Positions 1 through 8,447 of a stretch of 64,000 nt of DNA are shown piece by piece (the stretch's first letter is position 1; every line of letters starts with the position of its first letter). The notes under the pieces are model-generated. The model was not told the origin of the DNA and did not search any database. It saw only the letters and a program-made list of their open reading frames with translations. Position numbers and translations under genes: made by a program. Source of the stretch: UBA1794 sp031552405 (GTDB lineage Bacteria > Bacteroidota > Bacteroidia > Bacteroidales > Bacteroidaceae). The DNA lies in assembly GCA_031552405.1 (NCBI GenBank), contig JAVBMN010000037.1:57109-121108 (forward strand), written 5' to 3'.

Positions 1-135
1 CCGGGCTATTTGGGTAGAGGACACATACCTCTCTCCCTTGCTCCGCAACAACTTTATGCTGGATAAGTACCAGGGCAAACGGCGCAACGAAGGCTCAGGT
101 ACCCGCATCATGGAATTAGGTTCTTTCCCGCTCAT
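1..135 (-). CDS. rex: Redox-sensing repressor Rex, N-terminal part (cut by window edge)
   Basis: The minus strand from an ATG at 135-133 is open to the window edge (45 codons). It reads as the winged-helix start of Rex, with the family signature VPEPSLRRLPWYL at residues 12-24 followed by a YVSSTQIA helix. Rex family proteins sense the NADH/NAD+ ratio through a C-terminal Rossmann domain, which lies outside this window, and repress fermentation and respiration genes. A TATTTTTG -7-type box on the minus strand (167-174) lies about 32 bp upstream of the start. The -33 box is weak. The gene diverges from the SUI1 gene. Identity is from the DNA-binding part only. Confidence 0.9.
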   Translation of the reverse strand, partial: MSGKEPNSMMRVPEPSLRRLPWYLSSIKLLRSKGERYVSSTQIAR

Positions 136-258
136 CGTTTTGCATGTAACAAACACTTCATAGCGACAAAAATACAATCTTTTTTCTCAAAATGACACAC
201 TTTGCATGAAAAGTTCACTACTTTTGGGGAATTATAAGCAAAAGAAAAAGAACAAAAT

Positions 259-597
259 ATGAAGAATAACGACTGGAAAGACCGCCTGAGCGTAGTATAT
301 TCCACCAATCCCGATTTTCAATTTGAGTACGACAGCGAGGATGCCCCCGAAACCGCATCGCCCGACCGCCAGCCCCTGCGCGTATCCATAGAGAAGAAAG
401 GACGCGGCGGAAAGACCGCCACCCTCCTTAAAGGCTTCATCGGCAATGAAGAGGATCTGAAAGAACTGGCCAAAATGCTGAAAACCCGCTGCGGAGTAGG
501 CGGAAGTGCCAAAGACGGAGAAATTATCATCCAGGGCGACCACCGCCTCAAAGTGATAGAGATCCTACAAAAGGCGGGGTATACGAAGGCGAAATAA
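259..597 (+). CDS. SUI1/eIF1-type translation initiation factor (YciH family)
   Basis: A 112-residue protein whose C-terminal two thirds form a SUI1 domain: basic strand KKGRGGKTATLLKGF (about residues 40-54), then the loop TRCGVGGSAKDGEIIIQGDH and a final helix. In the YciH group this fold binds the 30S subunit near the P site and is thought to influence start-codon choice, though its bacterial role is not settled. The N-terminal 35 residues are acidic and probably flexible. A TACTTTTG box (219-226) upstream is a plausible -7 element giving a leader of about 25 nt. It is a single-gene unit, divergent from rex and convergent with the lyase gene, with a repeat array in between. Confidence 0.93.
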   Translation: MKNNDWKDRLSVVYSTNPDFQFEYDSEDAPETASPDRQPLRVSIEKKGRGGKTATLLKGFIGNEEDLKELAKMLKTRCGVGGSAKDGEIIIQGDHRLKVIEILQKAGYTKAK

Positions 598-704
598 CTC
601 AAAAAAGTGGAACGTGGAAGCAGATTGTTTTTTTGTCTGGACACTACACGACAAGGGGATACAAGACAGCTCCATCTCGCGCCAGCCAGTTCCTTTTCAA
701 AACG

Positions 705-908
705 CAGGCCTATGTCCAGGCAATCTCAGGCCTGAGTTAAAAAAACACAGGCCTGAGTTCTTACAACCGCAGTCTTGAATCTCACGCACTAATAATCATC
801 TGATTTTAAACACAATAACAACTCATAAAACTCGCGCGCATCAGTTTAACAATTGGTGCACACCAATCAAAAAACTCGTGCCCACCAGTTGTTAAACTGA
901 TGGACACG
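705..908 (+). repeat. Phase-locked palindrome array, copy 1
   Basis: The 336-bp stretch between the SUI1 gene and the lyase gene holds two blocks of palindromic boxes. A-type boxes (CAGGCCTG and variants) start at 705, 727, 748 and 770. B-type boxes (GGTGSSCACC and variants) start at 833, 855, 877 and 899. The gap from 770 to 833 is 63 bp, three periods of 21, so the phase is kept although two positions are empty. Three other loci in this window carry the same structure. The B block folds into hairpins serving as the terminator at 870-915. No ORF is credible here. Confidence 0.85.
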
Positions 909-915
909 AGTTTTT
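870..915 (-). terminator. Hairpin terminator of the beta-eliminating lyase gene
   Basis: Arms AAAACTCGTG-CCA-CAGTT and its near-complement pair around a 3-nt loop, with only wobble-type differences. The minus-strand product lies 19 bp beyond the lyase stop. The arms contain the B boxes of array copy 1. An alternative longer fold starts at 827. Confidence 0.7.
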
Positions 916-933
916 ATAGGGATCACAAGGGGC

Positions 934-2382
934 TTACAGGCTTTGGCCAAAGTCCTTGCGGAATTTCAACATCAATCGTTCCGGCCAGTCGGTCAACGGT
1001 TCGAGTTTACCCATGAAGAAGCGGAGTACCGCAGGCTCATACGTAAATTTCAATCCGCCGATCATTTCGCGGTTTTCATACAACCAAGCCAGACGGTCCA
1101 CTACATATTTGATTTGCGACAAGGTGAATACTCGTCTCGGCACAGCCAGACGCAGCAATTCCGCATCGGCCGGAACATCGTTTCCATTCTCGTCGCGGAT
1201 GCTTGACACCGTACCACGCTCCATACCACGAACTCCCGAGATCAGGAAGAAAGCCGCTGCAAATGCTCCTGCAGGATATTCGCTTTGCGGGATGTGCGGA
1301 CAGATCTCGCCTACATTCACATGTGCACCCAGCACACCCGGAGGGGTAACCATGGGTACACCATGCTTTCCAGCCTCTTCAACCAAGTACCGGATAAAGC
1401 TTGGGCTTTGGCTGATCATTGTCTCGTCGAGTGTCTCATACAATCCAACCGCCATTGCCTCTACTTCGCGTATCGAGATACCTCCGTAGGTCAGGAAGCC
1501 TTCGTAAAGAGGAATAAACTCTTCCATCTTCTGGTATATCTCGTAGCTGTTGGTACAGATACCACCTCCACGCGAGGAGCTCAACTTACGTGCCGAGAAA
1601 TACACCAAGTCGGCCAGCCCGGTCATCATCTTAATGATGTCGGCCATAGAGTTTTGCTTCCAGTTATCTTCACGCTGTTTCACCAAGTAGGCATTTTCAC
1701 CCAACAGTGAAGCATCAAGTACCAACATGATACCATGCTTGTCACATACGCGGCGCACATCCATCATATTACCAATTGAGAAGGGCTGTCCTCCAATCAG
1801 GTTAGTAGACGCCTCCATACGTACGAAAGGTATTTTATCTACTCCGTACTTCTGAATAACCGCCTCAAGCTTGGCGATATCCATATTTCCCTTAAATGGA
1901 TGGTCTGAGGTAAGCTCCAGCGCGTGATCGTAGAGCAGCTCTTCGATCTTTCCGCCCTTATCCTGAATGTGAGCCAGCGTAGTGGTGAAATGATAGTTCA
2001 TCGGCACCACCTGTCCCGGCTTAAGGAATGTTCTGGTGATCACATTTTCCGCAGCACGTCCCTGATGCACCGGCAACAAGTACTTTTTGCCCAACACATC
2101 TTCTACCGCTTTCTGCAAACGCATGAAACTCTGCGAACCGGCATACGCATCATCTGCCTGAAACATGGCCGCGATCTGGTTGTCGCTCATAGCATTCGTT
2201 CCGCTATCGGTTAACATATCAAGGAAAACGTCTGTTGTCTGTAGCTTAAATGTATTGAAACCCGCCTCTTTCAGCGCGTCCAAACGGCGCTCTATAGGCA
2301 CCAGATGCAACTTCTGTACTACGCGAGTCTTGTGGAATTCAAGAGGGTACTCTTCCCCCAGAAAAAACTTAATATTGTCCAT
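934..2382 (-). CDS. PLP-dependent beta-eliminating lyase (tryptophanase / tyrosine phenol-lyase family)
   Basis: A 482-residue fold-type I PLP enzyme of the family that cleaves tryptophan to indole, pyruvate and ammonia, or tyrosine to phenol. The PLP lysine is K266 in SARK, the PLP-pyridine aspartate is D223 in LDAS, and NLIGGQP (194-200) is the conserved cofactor/substrate loop. Several positions look more like tyrosine phenol-lyase than E. coli TnaA: FTTT at 132-135, MERG with R389, and RFF at 454-456. The arginine that follows the aspartate in known phenol-lyases (DATR) is leucine here (DASL). It is about 20-25 residues longer than the classic enzymes, mainly at the C terminus. The usual Bacteroides label would be tryptophanase. 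I leave the substrate open. Confidence 0.85.
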   Translation of the reverse strand: MDNIKFFLGEEYPLEFHKTRVVQKLHLVPIERRLDALKEAGFNTFKLQTTDVFLDMLTDSGTNAMSDNQIAAMFQADDAYAGSQSFMRLQKAVEDVLGKKYLLPVHQGRAAENVITRTFLKPGQVVPMNYHFTTTLAHIQDKGGKIEELLYDHALELTSDHPFKGNMDIAKLEAVIQKYGVDKIPFVRMEASTNLIGGQPFSIGNMMDVRRVCDKHGIMLVLDASLLGENAYLVKQREDNWKQNSMADIIKMMTGLADLVYFSARKLSSSRGGGICTNSYEIYQKMEEFIPLYEGFLTYGGISIREVEAMAVGLYETLDETMISQSPSFIRYLVEEAGKHGVPMVTPPGVLGAHVNVGEICPHIPQSEYPAGAFAAAFFLISGVRGMERGTVSSIRDENGNDVPADAELLRLAVPRRVFTLSQIKYVVDRLAWLYENREMIGGLKFTYEPAVLRFFMGKLEPLTDWPERLMLKFRKDFGQSL

Positions 2383-2633
2383 TTATTTAAAGATTATAGA
2401 TTAATTTCTTCTATCAGTCCGCAAATATCGCATTTTTCACGAAATTTTAAAGTTTGTTGAAGCAATATTTTTCATGTATTTGTGAATTTCTTCCTACATT
2501 TGCCGCGATTTTCGCAGACAGGCCACCTTTCCGTTCATTTAACCACCTAATTCAACTCCATAACCGGAACTCTTTTTAATATCGCAGCCATCCTGATAGG
2601 CAGCTTCTTGGGATGCATCACACACATAAATAA

Positions 2634-2664
2634 GAAGCCCAGACGCAAAACGCCCGGGCCTCTC
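2634..2664 (-). terminator. Terminator after the 59-residue ORF; the rest of 2383-2695 holds no gene
   Basis: The minus strand reads a GC-rich stem (GCCCGGGC side against GCCCAG side, one mismatch) around an A-rich loop, followed by a T-rich TTCTTATTTA stretch. It lies 31 bp past the stop of the small ORF. The remaining DNA up to the lyase start is AT-rich. It contains a weak GATATTTG -7-like box (about 50 bp upstream of the lyase ATG) and nothing else recognised. Confidence 0.6.
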
Positions 2665-2695
2665 TTCTACTAATTAACCTATTTACTAACACTAA

Positions 2696-2875
2696 CTATT
2701 CATCGTCTCCATTTAGAACTCCACCCTGACCTAAGAAAAAAGATTCCCGAGTTCCAATATTAGGAGTTCTGCTTCCCATCTCAGACTTTAATCCAGTACT
2801 GCCTGCAATCACTTCTTCCACTTCCAAGAAGATGATAGAACTCTCTGGGCGCTGATATTCTTTATTTGTTTTCAT
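2696..2875 (-). CDS. Small hypothetical protein (59 aa)
   Basis: ATG at 2875-2873, stop at 2698-2696, 59 residues: MKTNKEYQRPESSIIFLEVE at the start and GGVLNGDDE at the end. It starts only 11 bp downstream of the stop of the large secreted protein and precedes a hairpin terminator, so it is very likely the last gene of that operon. It has no signal peptide or membrane segment and an acidic C terminus. Short ORFs starting MK..KEY..P are often found beside large surface proteins in Bacteroides, but no function is known to me. Codon use and position support a real gene. Function is unassigned. Confidence 0.65.
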   Translation of the reverse strand: MKTNKEYQRPESSIIFLEVEEVIAGSTGLKSEMGSRTPNIGTRESFFLGQGGVLNGDDE

Positions 2876-2886
2876 TGCTATTCAAT

Positions 2887-5757
2887 TTATTCGTTTACAA
2901 TTATTTTCTGACCTGCCACGATATACACACCTGCAGGTAATTCAATACGAGTTGTTCCGGAAGGGATCTGGAAGGCTTTTACCAACAGACCTTCTAGTGT
3001 GTGAATCCGAATATACCGACTCTTCTCTACACTTATTTCTATGCCGCTCTCTACCACTGATACGGAAATGCTCTTTACCCCATCACTAAATAAGTTTCGA
3101 TTGTGAGTCAGGGTATTTCCGAAAACACTGAAGGCATTAGAACTGGCACCCACTTTCGCATTGGCGAATGCCCAGAAAGTACCATTATATTGTCCCTTCT
3201 TAAAGCAAGACACTTCATTTTCGCCATCCATCATGTCAAAGATTCCATAAGTATCATTCATTACAGCATTAGTATAAGCTCCCTCATAGCTCGCAGTCAT
3301 TGAATAATTATTATTCACATTAATATCTGCAAATGTAGGTTTAGGAGCCAGCTCTGTTCCACTAAACGTAACATCGCCGGAGAGGCAGAAATCAGATATA
3401 TAATATGCAGGATCATTAGGAAGAGCCATCAAATAACATGTATTAGCTTCTATTTCTGAGGCTGCTATGTAAGCATTCTCTTGTGCCTCGAACAACCAGC
3501 AGTTTATACCGGGTATCAGTTCCGTATCACCCAGCTTAATGGAAGTAACATTAAAAGGCAGACAGATGGATTGCCAACCGTTATTAGTTTCTTCATTGAC
3601 AGTCTTATCCGGGAAATTTCGCACATACTTTATCTCACCCATTGTAGCTCCGAGTGCGGGAGATACAAATTGTTCGTTATCATTCAAAGTAAAGGACATC
3701 TCATCGCTCTTAAACAACCGGAAATTACCAAAGGTATTCCAGTTGCCCGAGGTTATTCGAAGACCAACAGTTACCTCTGTTGGTTCAGTGAGTTCAAAGT
3801 TCAAGATATTGAAATAATTACCGGCTTCAAATTCTGCTGTCGCAGTAGATCCTGCATTTGAAAAGCCTAATAGCTGATCAGCACCTGTAAGAGTTCCCAG
3901 CTTAGAATAAATAGACTTAATAGGTTGCTGGATAGCAGTACCGCCTGTGGGCGTTACATACAAGAAAGCTGCTATTTCTTCCGTTCCGTTTCTATAACGG
4001 TCAATCCCAGCCTGAGTGTTCCCTTGTTGATAACGACGCTGGAATGCATTTCCAACCAACGTATACTTTCCTGCCAGAAGAACCAGTGTCTCTTTTTCAT
4101 CTGCTGAAGCTGCATGACTTCCGTTCCAAACCTCAGTAAAAGCCCCGCTTAATCTTGTATTAGTGATAAAGTTTTCTCGAGCTGTTCCAATAGCATATTT
4201 TAGATTATAAATACTATTTTCATCAGCCAATCCATTATTATATGCCGTTTGAGCGGCATTGATCGCCGCAATTACGACTTCAATATTAGCTACATCAGAA
4301 CCCTCAGCAGCAATAATTGCTTCTTCCAGGCTACTATATACTATGATGGAGGCTCTGGCAGCAGCAACGGCTGCGGTAAGTTCATTAACTGCAGCAGTAA
4401 GTGCATCACCAGAGAGAGTAGCCCAATTCACATTTACTGCGTTGGTCAATCTTGTCTTTACAACAGAGTTCATTGGTTTGTTTTCATCAAGAATAGCCAC
4501 CGCTTCAGGAGCGTAATAATCCTGTATGCTTTCATAACGAATCAACCCAAACATATCAAACATAATCCAAGTTTTCAAATTATCTATATTTTTAACACCG
4601 ATCTTCAAATCTCCTTGCTGTGGATGATTGAAAAGTATTTCCATCGGATATTTATTCGCTAAAAAAGCATTTTCCGCCTTTTGCATATTATTTTCTGCCC
4701 CAGTCAGGAGATTAATTTGTTTCTCTTCAGAGCCAGCATACATATATGCATTGCTACCCCCATCATTACGATAAAATGCTTGCGCTGTCAATTTATAGAA
4801 ACCAGAGGGAAGCCCAATAATTTTCTGAGAAAAATCAGCTGCACCTTTCTGGAAAATTTCAACGGCAGTAAATCCATATCCATGTTCCTTTGTTGAAGTC
4901 CAACCTTGTATACCAGTATCAAAACTTGGATTGTATATATACTGGCCTATAGCTATCATGTGAGCAGAAATAGCTCCATTAATTGTAGTTATAGCATTAA
5001 TTATATTCTCAGTATTCCCTGCATTGTACATAGAAATTGCATTCTCATAGGCTGTTTGAAGATCGGCTATCGGCTCTTTAGATAGTAATTCATATGCAAT
5101 TGAAATCCATTCATACAATTCAGATTTCATGTCAAAAGGCAGAGCGTCATAGAATTCCCAATCCAGATAAGAGGGGGTTGATAACTCCTTTATGTCTGTA
5201 TAAATTCTAGCTGGACTTAGCCCATTGGGAGCAGCATACTCTTTTGCATCATCCGCTGCTAAATCATTTGCCCCCTTCTTTGTAAAAGAAGCTAACCTGA
5301 ACTTCCCACTTGTAAGGCTCGTTATATTCCATTTTGAAGGATCCCCCTTACCATAGGCATCATTTGAATCCATATAAACATTCTGGGTTGTTCCATCACG
5401 AAACATAAATTGAGTAGCGAATGGAAATCTTGGGGTTTTAATCCGCCAGGTACCATCAGGTTCTTGTGTAAAAGAAAGTCTAGAATATGCATCCGGAACA
5501 GATTGAACAGAAGCCTCACTTTCATGTTGAGTCACTTTTTTACTTGTTAGATAGCCTCCCGCTCCTATATTATAAAGATAATAAGCAGCCCCCGAAGCAA
5601 GTATTGTTACAGGGGTTTGACTTTGTAACTCCGTTTGCAAATTTGGTGCCGGGGGCAAAGCCGGAGTTACCTGAGCCATTACATTCTGGCAGAAACAAAT
5701 TACTCCCACCACAGCCAAAAGAAGCGCAACACTTCTTTTCATTGGTTTTCTTTTCAT
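2887..5757 (-). CDS. Large secreted protein with FIVAR-type helical repeats and a C-terminal sorting-like domain
   Basis: I take the start at 5757 (MKRKPMKRS...), because a typical signal peptide (basic start, LLLAVVGVICF core, cleavage near VMA-Q) begins there. The frame is open 29 codons upstream without protein-like features. The 956-residue product has a ricin-like beta-trefoil region (about 35-170, starting AAYYLYNIGAGGYL). Next come alternating helical FIVAR-type segments (AAINAAQTAYNNG) and lectin-like modules (GLPSGFYKLTAQAF). The last 70 residues are a beta-rich tail ending GVYIVAGQKIIVNE. FIVAR and lectin-like modules in this phylum commonly accompany glycan binding. No catalytic domain was recognised. 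It is co-transcribed with the 59-residue ORF. Function: probable surface carbohydrate-associated protein. Confidence 0.8.
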   Translation of the reverse strand: MKRKPMKRSVALLLAVVGVICFCQNVMAQVTPALPPAPNLQTELQSQTPVTILASGAAYYLYNIGAGGYLTSKKVTQHESEASVQSVPDAYSRLSFTQEPDGTWRIKTPRFPFATQFMFRDGTTQNVYMDSNDAYGKGDPSKWNITSLTSGKFRLASFTKKGANDLAADDAKEYAAPNGLSPARIYTDIKELSTPSYLDWEFYDALPFDMKSELYEWISIAYELLSKEPIADLQTAYENAISMYNAGNTENIINAITTINGAISAHMIAIGQYIYNPSFDTGIQGWTSTKEHGYGFTAVEIFQKGAADFSQKIIGLPSGFYKLTAQAFYRNDGGSNAYMYAGSEEKQINLLTGAENNMQKAENAFLANKYPMEILFNHPQQGDLKIGVKNIDNLKTWIMFDMFGLIRYESIQDYYAPEAVAILDENKPMNSVVKTRLTNAVNVNWATLSGDALTAAVNELTAAVAAARASIIVYSSLEEAIIAAEGSDVANIEVVIAAINAAQTAYNNGLADENSIYNLKYAIGTARENFITNTRLSGAFTEVWNGSHAASADEKETLVLLAGKYTLVGNAFQRRYQQGNTQAGIDRYRNGTEEIAAFLYVTPTGGTAIQQPIKSIYSKLGTLTGADQLLGFSNAGSTATAEFEAGNYFNILNFELTEPTEVTVGLRITSGNWNTFGNFRLFKSDEMSFTLNDNEQFVSPALGATMGEIKYVRNFPDKTVNEETNNGWQSICLPFNVTSIKLGDTELIPGINCWLFEAQENAYIAASEIEANTCYLMALPNDPAYYISDFCLSGDVTFSGTELAPKPTFADINVNNNYSMTASYEGAYTNAVMNDTYGIFDMMDGENEVSCFKKGQYNGTFWAFANAKVGASSNAFSVFGNTLTHNRNLFSDGVKSISVSVVESGIEISVEKSRYIRIHTLEGLLVKAFQIPSGTTRIELPAGVYIVAGQKIIVNE

Positions 5758-5945
5758 TGAGTCATAAGGATTCGCTTGCGGCTGTGCTGCGCAATCTCTT
5801 TTTACACCTGAAGTGTCAACTCTCATTAGTACGTTTTTCATCATCGTTATAGTTATTAGTTAATAATATGAGCTACATATAAATATAAGCTCTTTGTTTA
5901 TTCATGATCAAGAAACATTCACTAAAAGTCCTGATTCTTACGACG

Positions 5946-5973
5946 CAAAAATAGAAGGAAGAAAACTTCTCAA
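5946..5973 (-). promoter_or_regulatory. Possible promoter of the FIVAR protein operon, in a 486-bp gene-free stretch
   Basis: The minus strand reads TATTTTTG (5953-5946), with TTG 17 bp upstream. That is shorter than the usual 19-21 bp, so confidence is low. The rest of 5758-6243 is AT-rich and shows no ORF. On the plus strand TACCTTTG at 6197-6204 fits a -7 box for the exporter gene starting at 6244. A small inverted repeat AGCT-ACATATAAATATA-AGCT lies at about 5870-5890. Confidence 0.35.
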
Positions 5974-6243
5974 CCTACCATAAATGATGAAAATAAGTTC
6001 CACTCTTACGAGAAGCACAGTACCAATACAACAAGCTTATTTCCAGATATTTACAAAAATACCACTCATTTATGATACTCAAAACACCAGCTCCATTCTT
6101 CCATCGACCCTATAACAACAACTCAACATCCGACTTTTGAACTAGTTTTTACTCCTACCTTGTTTATTTTTTCAAAAGAAAAAGCATAAAAATTCGTACC
6201 TTTGTACTCAATTCAGAAAAGTACAGATTACACTGTAAGAAAC

Positions 6244-7011
6244 ATGAAAACTAAAGAAGAGCTTCAGGATATCCTATACTTTGTGGGGGAATACGCTTCC
6301 CGACTAATGGGATCGGGCGTATATACGCTACGTGTAGTCCGCAATATTGAGCGCATTGGGAAAGCACTTGGTGTGACAATCCGCATGAGCTTGTTTCAGA
6401 CAAGCTTCACCATGACGATCATTGACGATGACAACCAGGAAGCCCACAACCGGGTAGTATCCATCCCCACCTTCCCTATCAACTTTGAATTCAATTCGGA
6501 ACTAAGCGCATTGTCCTGGCAGGCACTGGACGAACATCTGCCACTAAGCGAAATCCAAAGACGGTACGAGATTATTATTAACTATCCTCGCCTGTCGCCA
6601 CACGTTGTCCTGATACTTGTGGGATTGGCCAACGCTTCGTTTTGCAAACTTTTTGAGGGTGACTGGCCCGCTATAGGCGCAGTATTTATAGCCACTCTTG
6701 CAGGATTCTTCCTGCGGCAAACCATGCAAAGATACCACATCAACCACTATATCGTATTTATTGCCTCCGCGTGTGTCGCTTCGCTATGCGCAGCATCCGC
6801 GCTCTGGTTTAGCACCACGCCCCAGATTGCACTGGCTACAAGCGTACTCTACCTAATTCCTGGTGTGCCACTGCTCAACGGGGTGATCGACATGGTGTCG
6901 GGACATGTATTAACCGGATTCTCTCGCCTGGTGAACGCACTGCTACTGGTGTTGTGTACTGCCATCGGCCTGGGATTCACTCTCTCACTCTTTAGAGCCA
7001 GCTTGTTATAA
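6244..7011 (+). CDS. ThrE-type threonine/serine exporter, N-terminal half subunit (DUF1212)
   Basis: Starting at the ATG at 6244 (MKTKEELQDILYFVGEYASRLMGSG...) gives 255 residues. The earlier ATG at 6202 overlaps the probable -7 promoter box and is unlikely. The protein has the cytoplasmic DUF1212 opening (GEYASRLMGSGVYTLRVVRNIERIGKALG), followed by about five hydrophobic spans in the second half, including LIPGVPLLNGVIDMVSGH, a family hallmark. ThrE of Corynebacterium is one chain exporting threonine and serine. In many bacteria it is split, as here, with the partner 39 bp downstream. Substrate in this organism is inferred only. Confidence 0.85.
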   Translation: MKTKEELQDILYFVGEYASRLMGSGVYTLRVVRNIERIGKALGVTIRMSLFQTSFTMTIIDDDNQEAHNRVVSIPTFPINFEFNSELSALSWQALDEHLPLSEIQRRYEIIINYPRLSPHVVLILVGLANASFCKLFEGDWPAIGAVFIATLAGFFLRQTMQRYHINHYIVFIASACVASLCAASALWFSTTPQIALATSVLYLIPGVPLLNGVIDMVSGHVLTGFSRLVNALLLVLCTAIGLGFTLSLFRASLL

Positions 7012-7050
7012 ATAAAAGATTGTTTCACGATTTACCCAAAGAAACGACTC

Positions 7051-7548
7051 ATGATTTTGCTTGAATTTATCTCGGACGCTTTTTTTGCAGCAATCGCCGC
7101 AATTGGCTTCGGCGCCATCTCCAATCCGCCCCGCCGGGCATTTCTCTCTATCGCCCTGCTGGCAGCAATCGGACACGCTTTGCGCTACGGACTGATGCAC
7201 CACCTCGGTGTGGACATCGCAACTGCTTCATTAACCGCCTCATTCACCATTGGCATGCTGAGTATTGTACTCGGAGCCTCGATCCGTTGCCCCATCACAG
7301 TACTCTATATACCCGCACTACTCCCCATGATCCCGGGAATGTACGCCTACCGGGTAGTCTTTTCGCTGATTATGCTCCTGCACAACTTAGGAGATCCGGA
7401 ACTGGAACAGCAATATATCCAACAACTCTTCGTCAATGGAGTAGTCACATCCACCGTTATCTTTAATTTAGCAGTAGGGGCAACCATGCCATTCTTCCTG
7501 TTCCAGGAACGGGTTTTCACGATGACCCGGCATCATTATAAAAGATAA
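7051..7548 (+). CDS. ThrE-type exporter, C-terminal half subunit (DUF3815)
   Basis: A 165-residue integral membrane protein with about four or five hydrophobic spans. It matches the C-terminal half of ThrE, including the motif ALLPMIPGMYAYR (about residues 89-101), which mirrors the LIPGVPL motif of the partner. It starts 39 bp after the DUF1212 gene on the same strand, so the two probably form one operon and one transporter. No terminator hairpin directly follows. Instead a repeat-rich gene-free stretch of 899 bp begins. Confidence 0.83.
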   Translation: MILLEFISDAFFAAIAAIGFGAISNPPRRAFLSIALLAAIGHALRYGLMHHLGVDIATASLTASFTIGMLSIVLGASIRCPITVLYIPALLPMIPGMYAYRVVFSLIMLLHNLGDPELEQQYIQQLFVNGVVTSTVIFNLAVGATMPFFLFQERVFTMTRHHYKR

Positions 7549-7558
7549 GGGATCAGCA

Positions 7559-7580
7559 GATTTTCCCGGTGGATGCCTTC
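7559..7580 (+). repeat. 22-bp dispersed repeat (second copy at 39948)
   Basis: The 22-bp string starting GATTTTCCCGG and ending GATGCCTTC is identical at 7559-7580 and 39948-39969. A diverged relative (TTCCGGTGCATGCCTT) is at about 63627-63642. All three lie downstream of a plus-strand stop codon. A second short match, GCAAGAACGATATACA, links 7725-7740 with 63580-63595. Confidence 0.6.
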
Positions 7581-7819
7581 CCCTTAAGCTCTGCAGGTGT
7601 CTACCCCAGCTCTCTGCGGGTGTCTTTCACCTTCAGCTCTGAAAGAGCGCTATAGCTAAGCCCGGGGTCAATGAGCGAAGCGAATGCAGCCCCAGGATAA
7701 ACCACCGTCAGACACCTGAGTTCTGCAAGAACGATATACAAAGGAAACACCCACATGAAAGATACTATAAACATACAATTATGATAATGAGTGTGTTATC
7801 ACATAATATTATATCCGAA

Positions 7820-7960
7820 GAGGCCTGCAGTTCCACAAACGCAGGCCTGGTTTTTGAAATCTCAGGCCTGACTTGCCTGAACTTCAGGTCTGCTTCCTCT
7901 GAAATTCGTGCCCATTAGCCGAAAAACTGGTGGGCACTAGTTACCAGACTCTTGCCCATG
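7820..7960 (+). repeat. Phase-locked palindrome array, copy 2
   Basis: Boxes start at 7820, 7842, 7863 and 7885 (A type: GAGGCCTG, CAGGCCTG, CAGGCCTG, CAGGTCTG) and at 7907, 7929 and 7951 (B type: CGTGCCCATT, GGTGGGCACT, CTTGCCCATG). Spacing is 22, 21, 22, 22, 22, 22 bp. The 899-bp gene-free stretch around it (7549-8447) also holds a GGGGTCAATGAGCGAAGCG-type segment near 7670, the GTGAA hairpin cluster, and the tsf terminator. Confidence 0.85.
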
Positions 7961-7978
7961 ACTTTCAGGGCTTTGCTA

Positions 7979-8263
7979 TTCACGCTCTTCACCTCTTCTG
8001 AAAGCCTTTCCCACAAAGGGCTTGCGGGTGAAGGGCGAGCGTGAACCCCGTGAAGGGCAGCCTTCACTGGGCTTGGTTTGTTTTGATTCGTGGGACACAC
8101 TCTCTCTCAATAAGCCTTTTTTTCACCTTTTAGCGTGAAGGGCGTGTGAAGGGTGAGGTTCACACGTAAACACCTGACAATAAGGGCTATAAAGATCTCC
8201 TGTGAAGGGCGGGGTTCACACTTAAGTACCTGTGTGATAGATAGTTGCAGAGAACGTGAAGGG
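7979..8263. repeat. Cluster of GTGAAGGG/TTCAC hairpin repeats
   Basis: GTGAAGGG occurs at 8028, 8050, 8135, 8146, 8202 and 8256. It is paired with TTCAC-type complements, so small hairpins form (GTGAAG..CTTCAC at 8050-8067; GTGTGAA..TTCACAC at about 8144-8165; TGTGAA..TTCACA near 8201-8220). GGTTCACAC recurs exactly 56 bp apart (8157 and 8213), giving a tandem unit of about 55 bp. It lies between array copy 2 and the tsf terminator. No ORF here is credible. Confidence 0.6.
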
Positions 8264-8391
8264 TACCCTACGTTTTTAGACAAATAGAGGGGTAAATCAT
8301 CGAAATAGCAGATAAAGCTTGCTTTCAAAAATGACTGGGACGCATCCTATATAAATAAACAGGGGAATATTGGGTCTATCGCGCTAAATAC

Positions 8392-8426
8392 AAGAAGCGG
8401 CTGCACCAATGGCGCAGCCGCTTCTT
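8392..8426 (-). terminator. Terminator of the rplM-rpsI-rpsB-tsf operon
   Basis: A perfect 13-bp stem AAGAAGCGGCTGC / GCAGCCGCTTCTT lies 21 bp downstream of the tsf stop. On the minus strand it is followed by TTCTTGTATTT. Confidence 0.85.
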
Positions 8427-8447
8427 TAAAGTTATTCTATAACCGGA

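Noticed and set aside
2..163. Plus-strand frame of 53 codons at the window start that looks like the tail of a gene
   Set aside because: The minus strand of the same DNA encodes the highly recognisable Rex N terminus, so the plus frame is its shadow.
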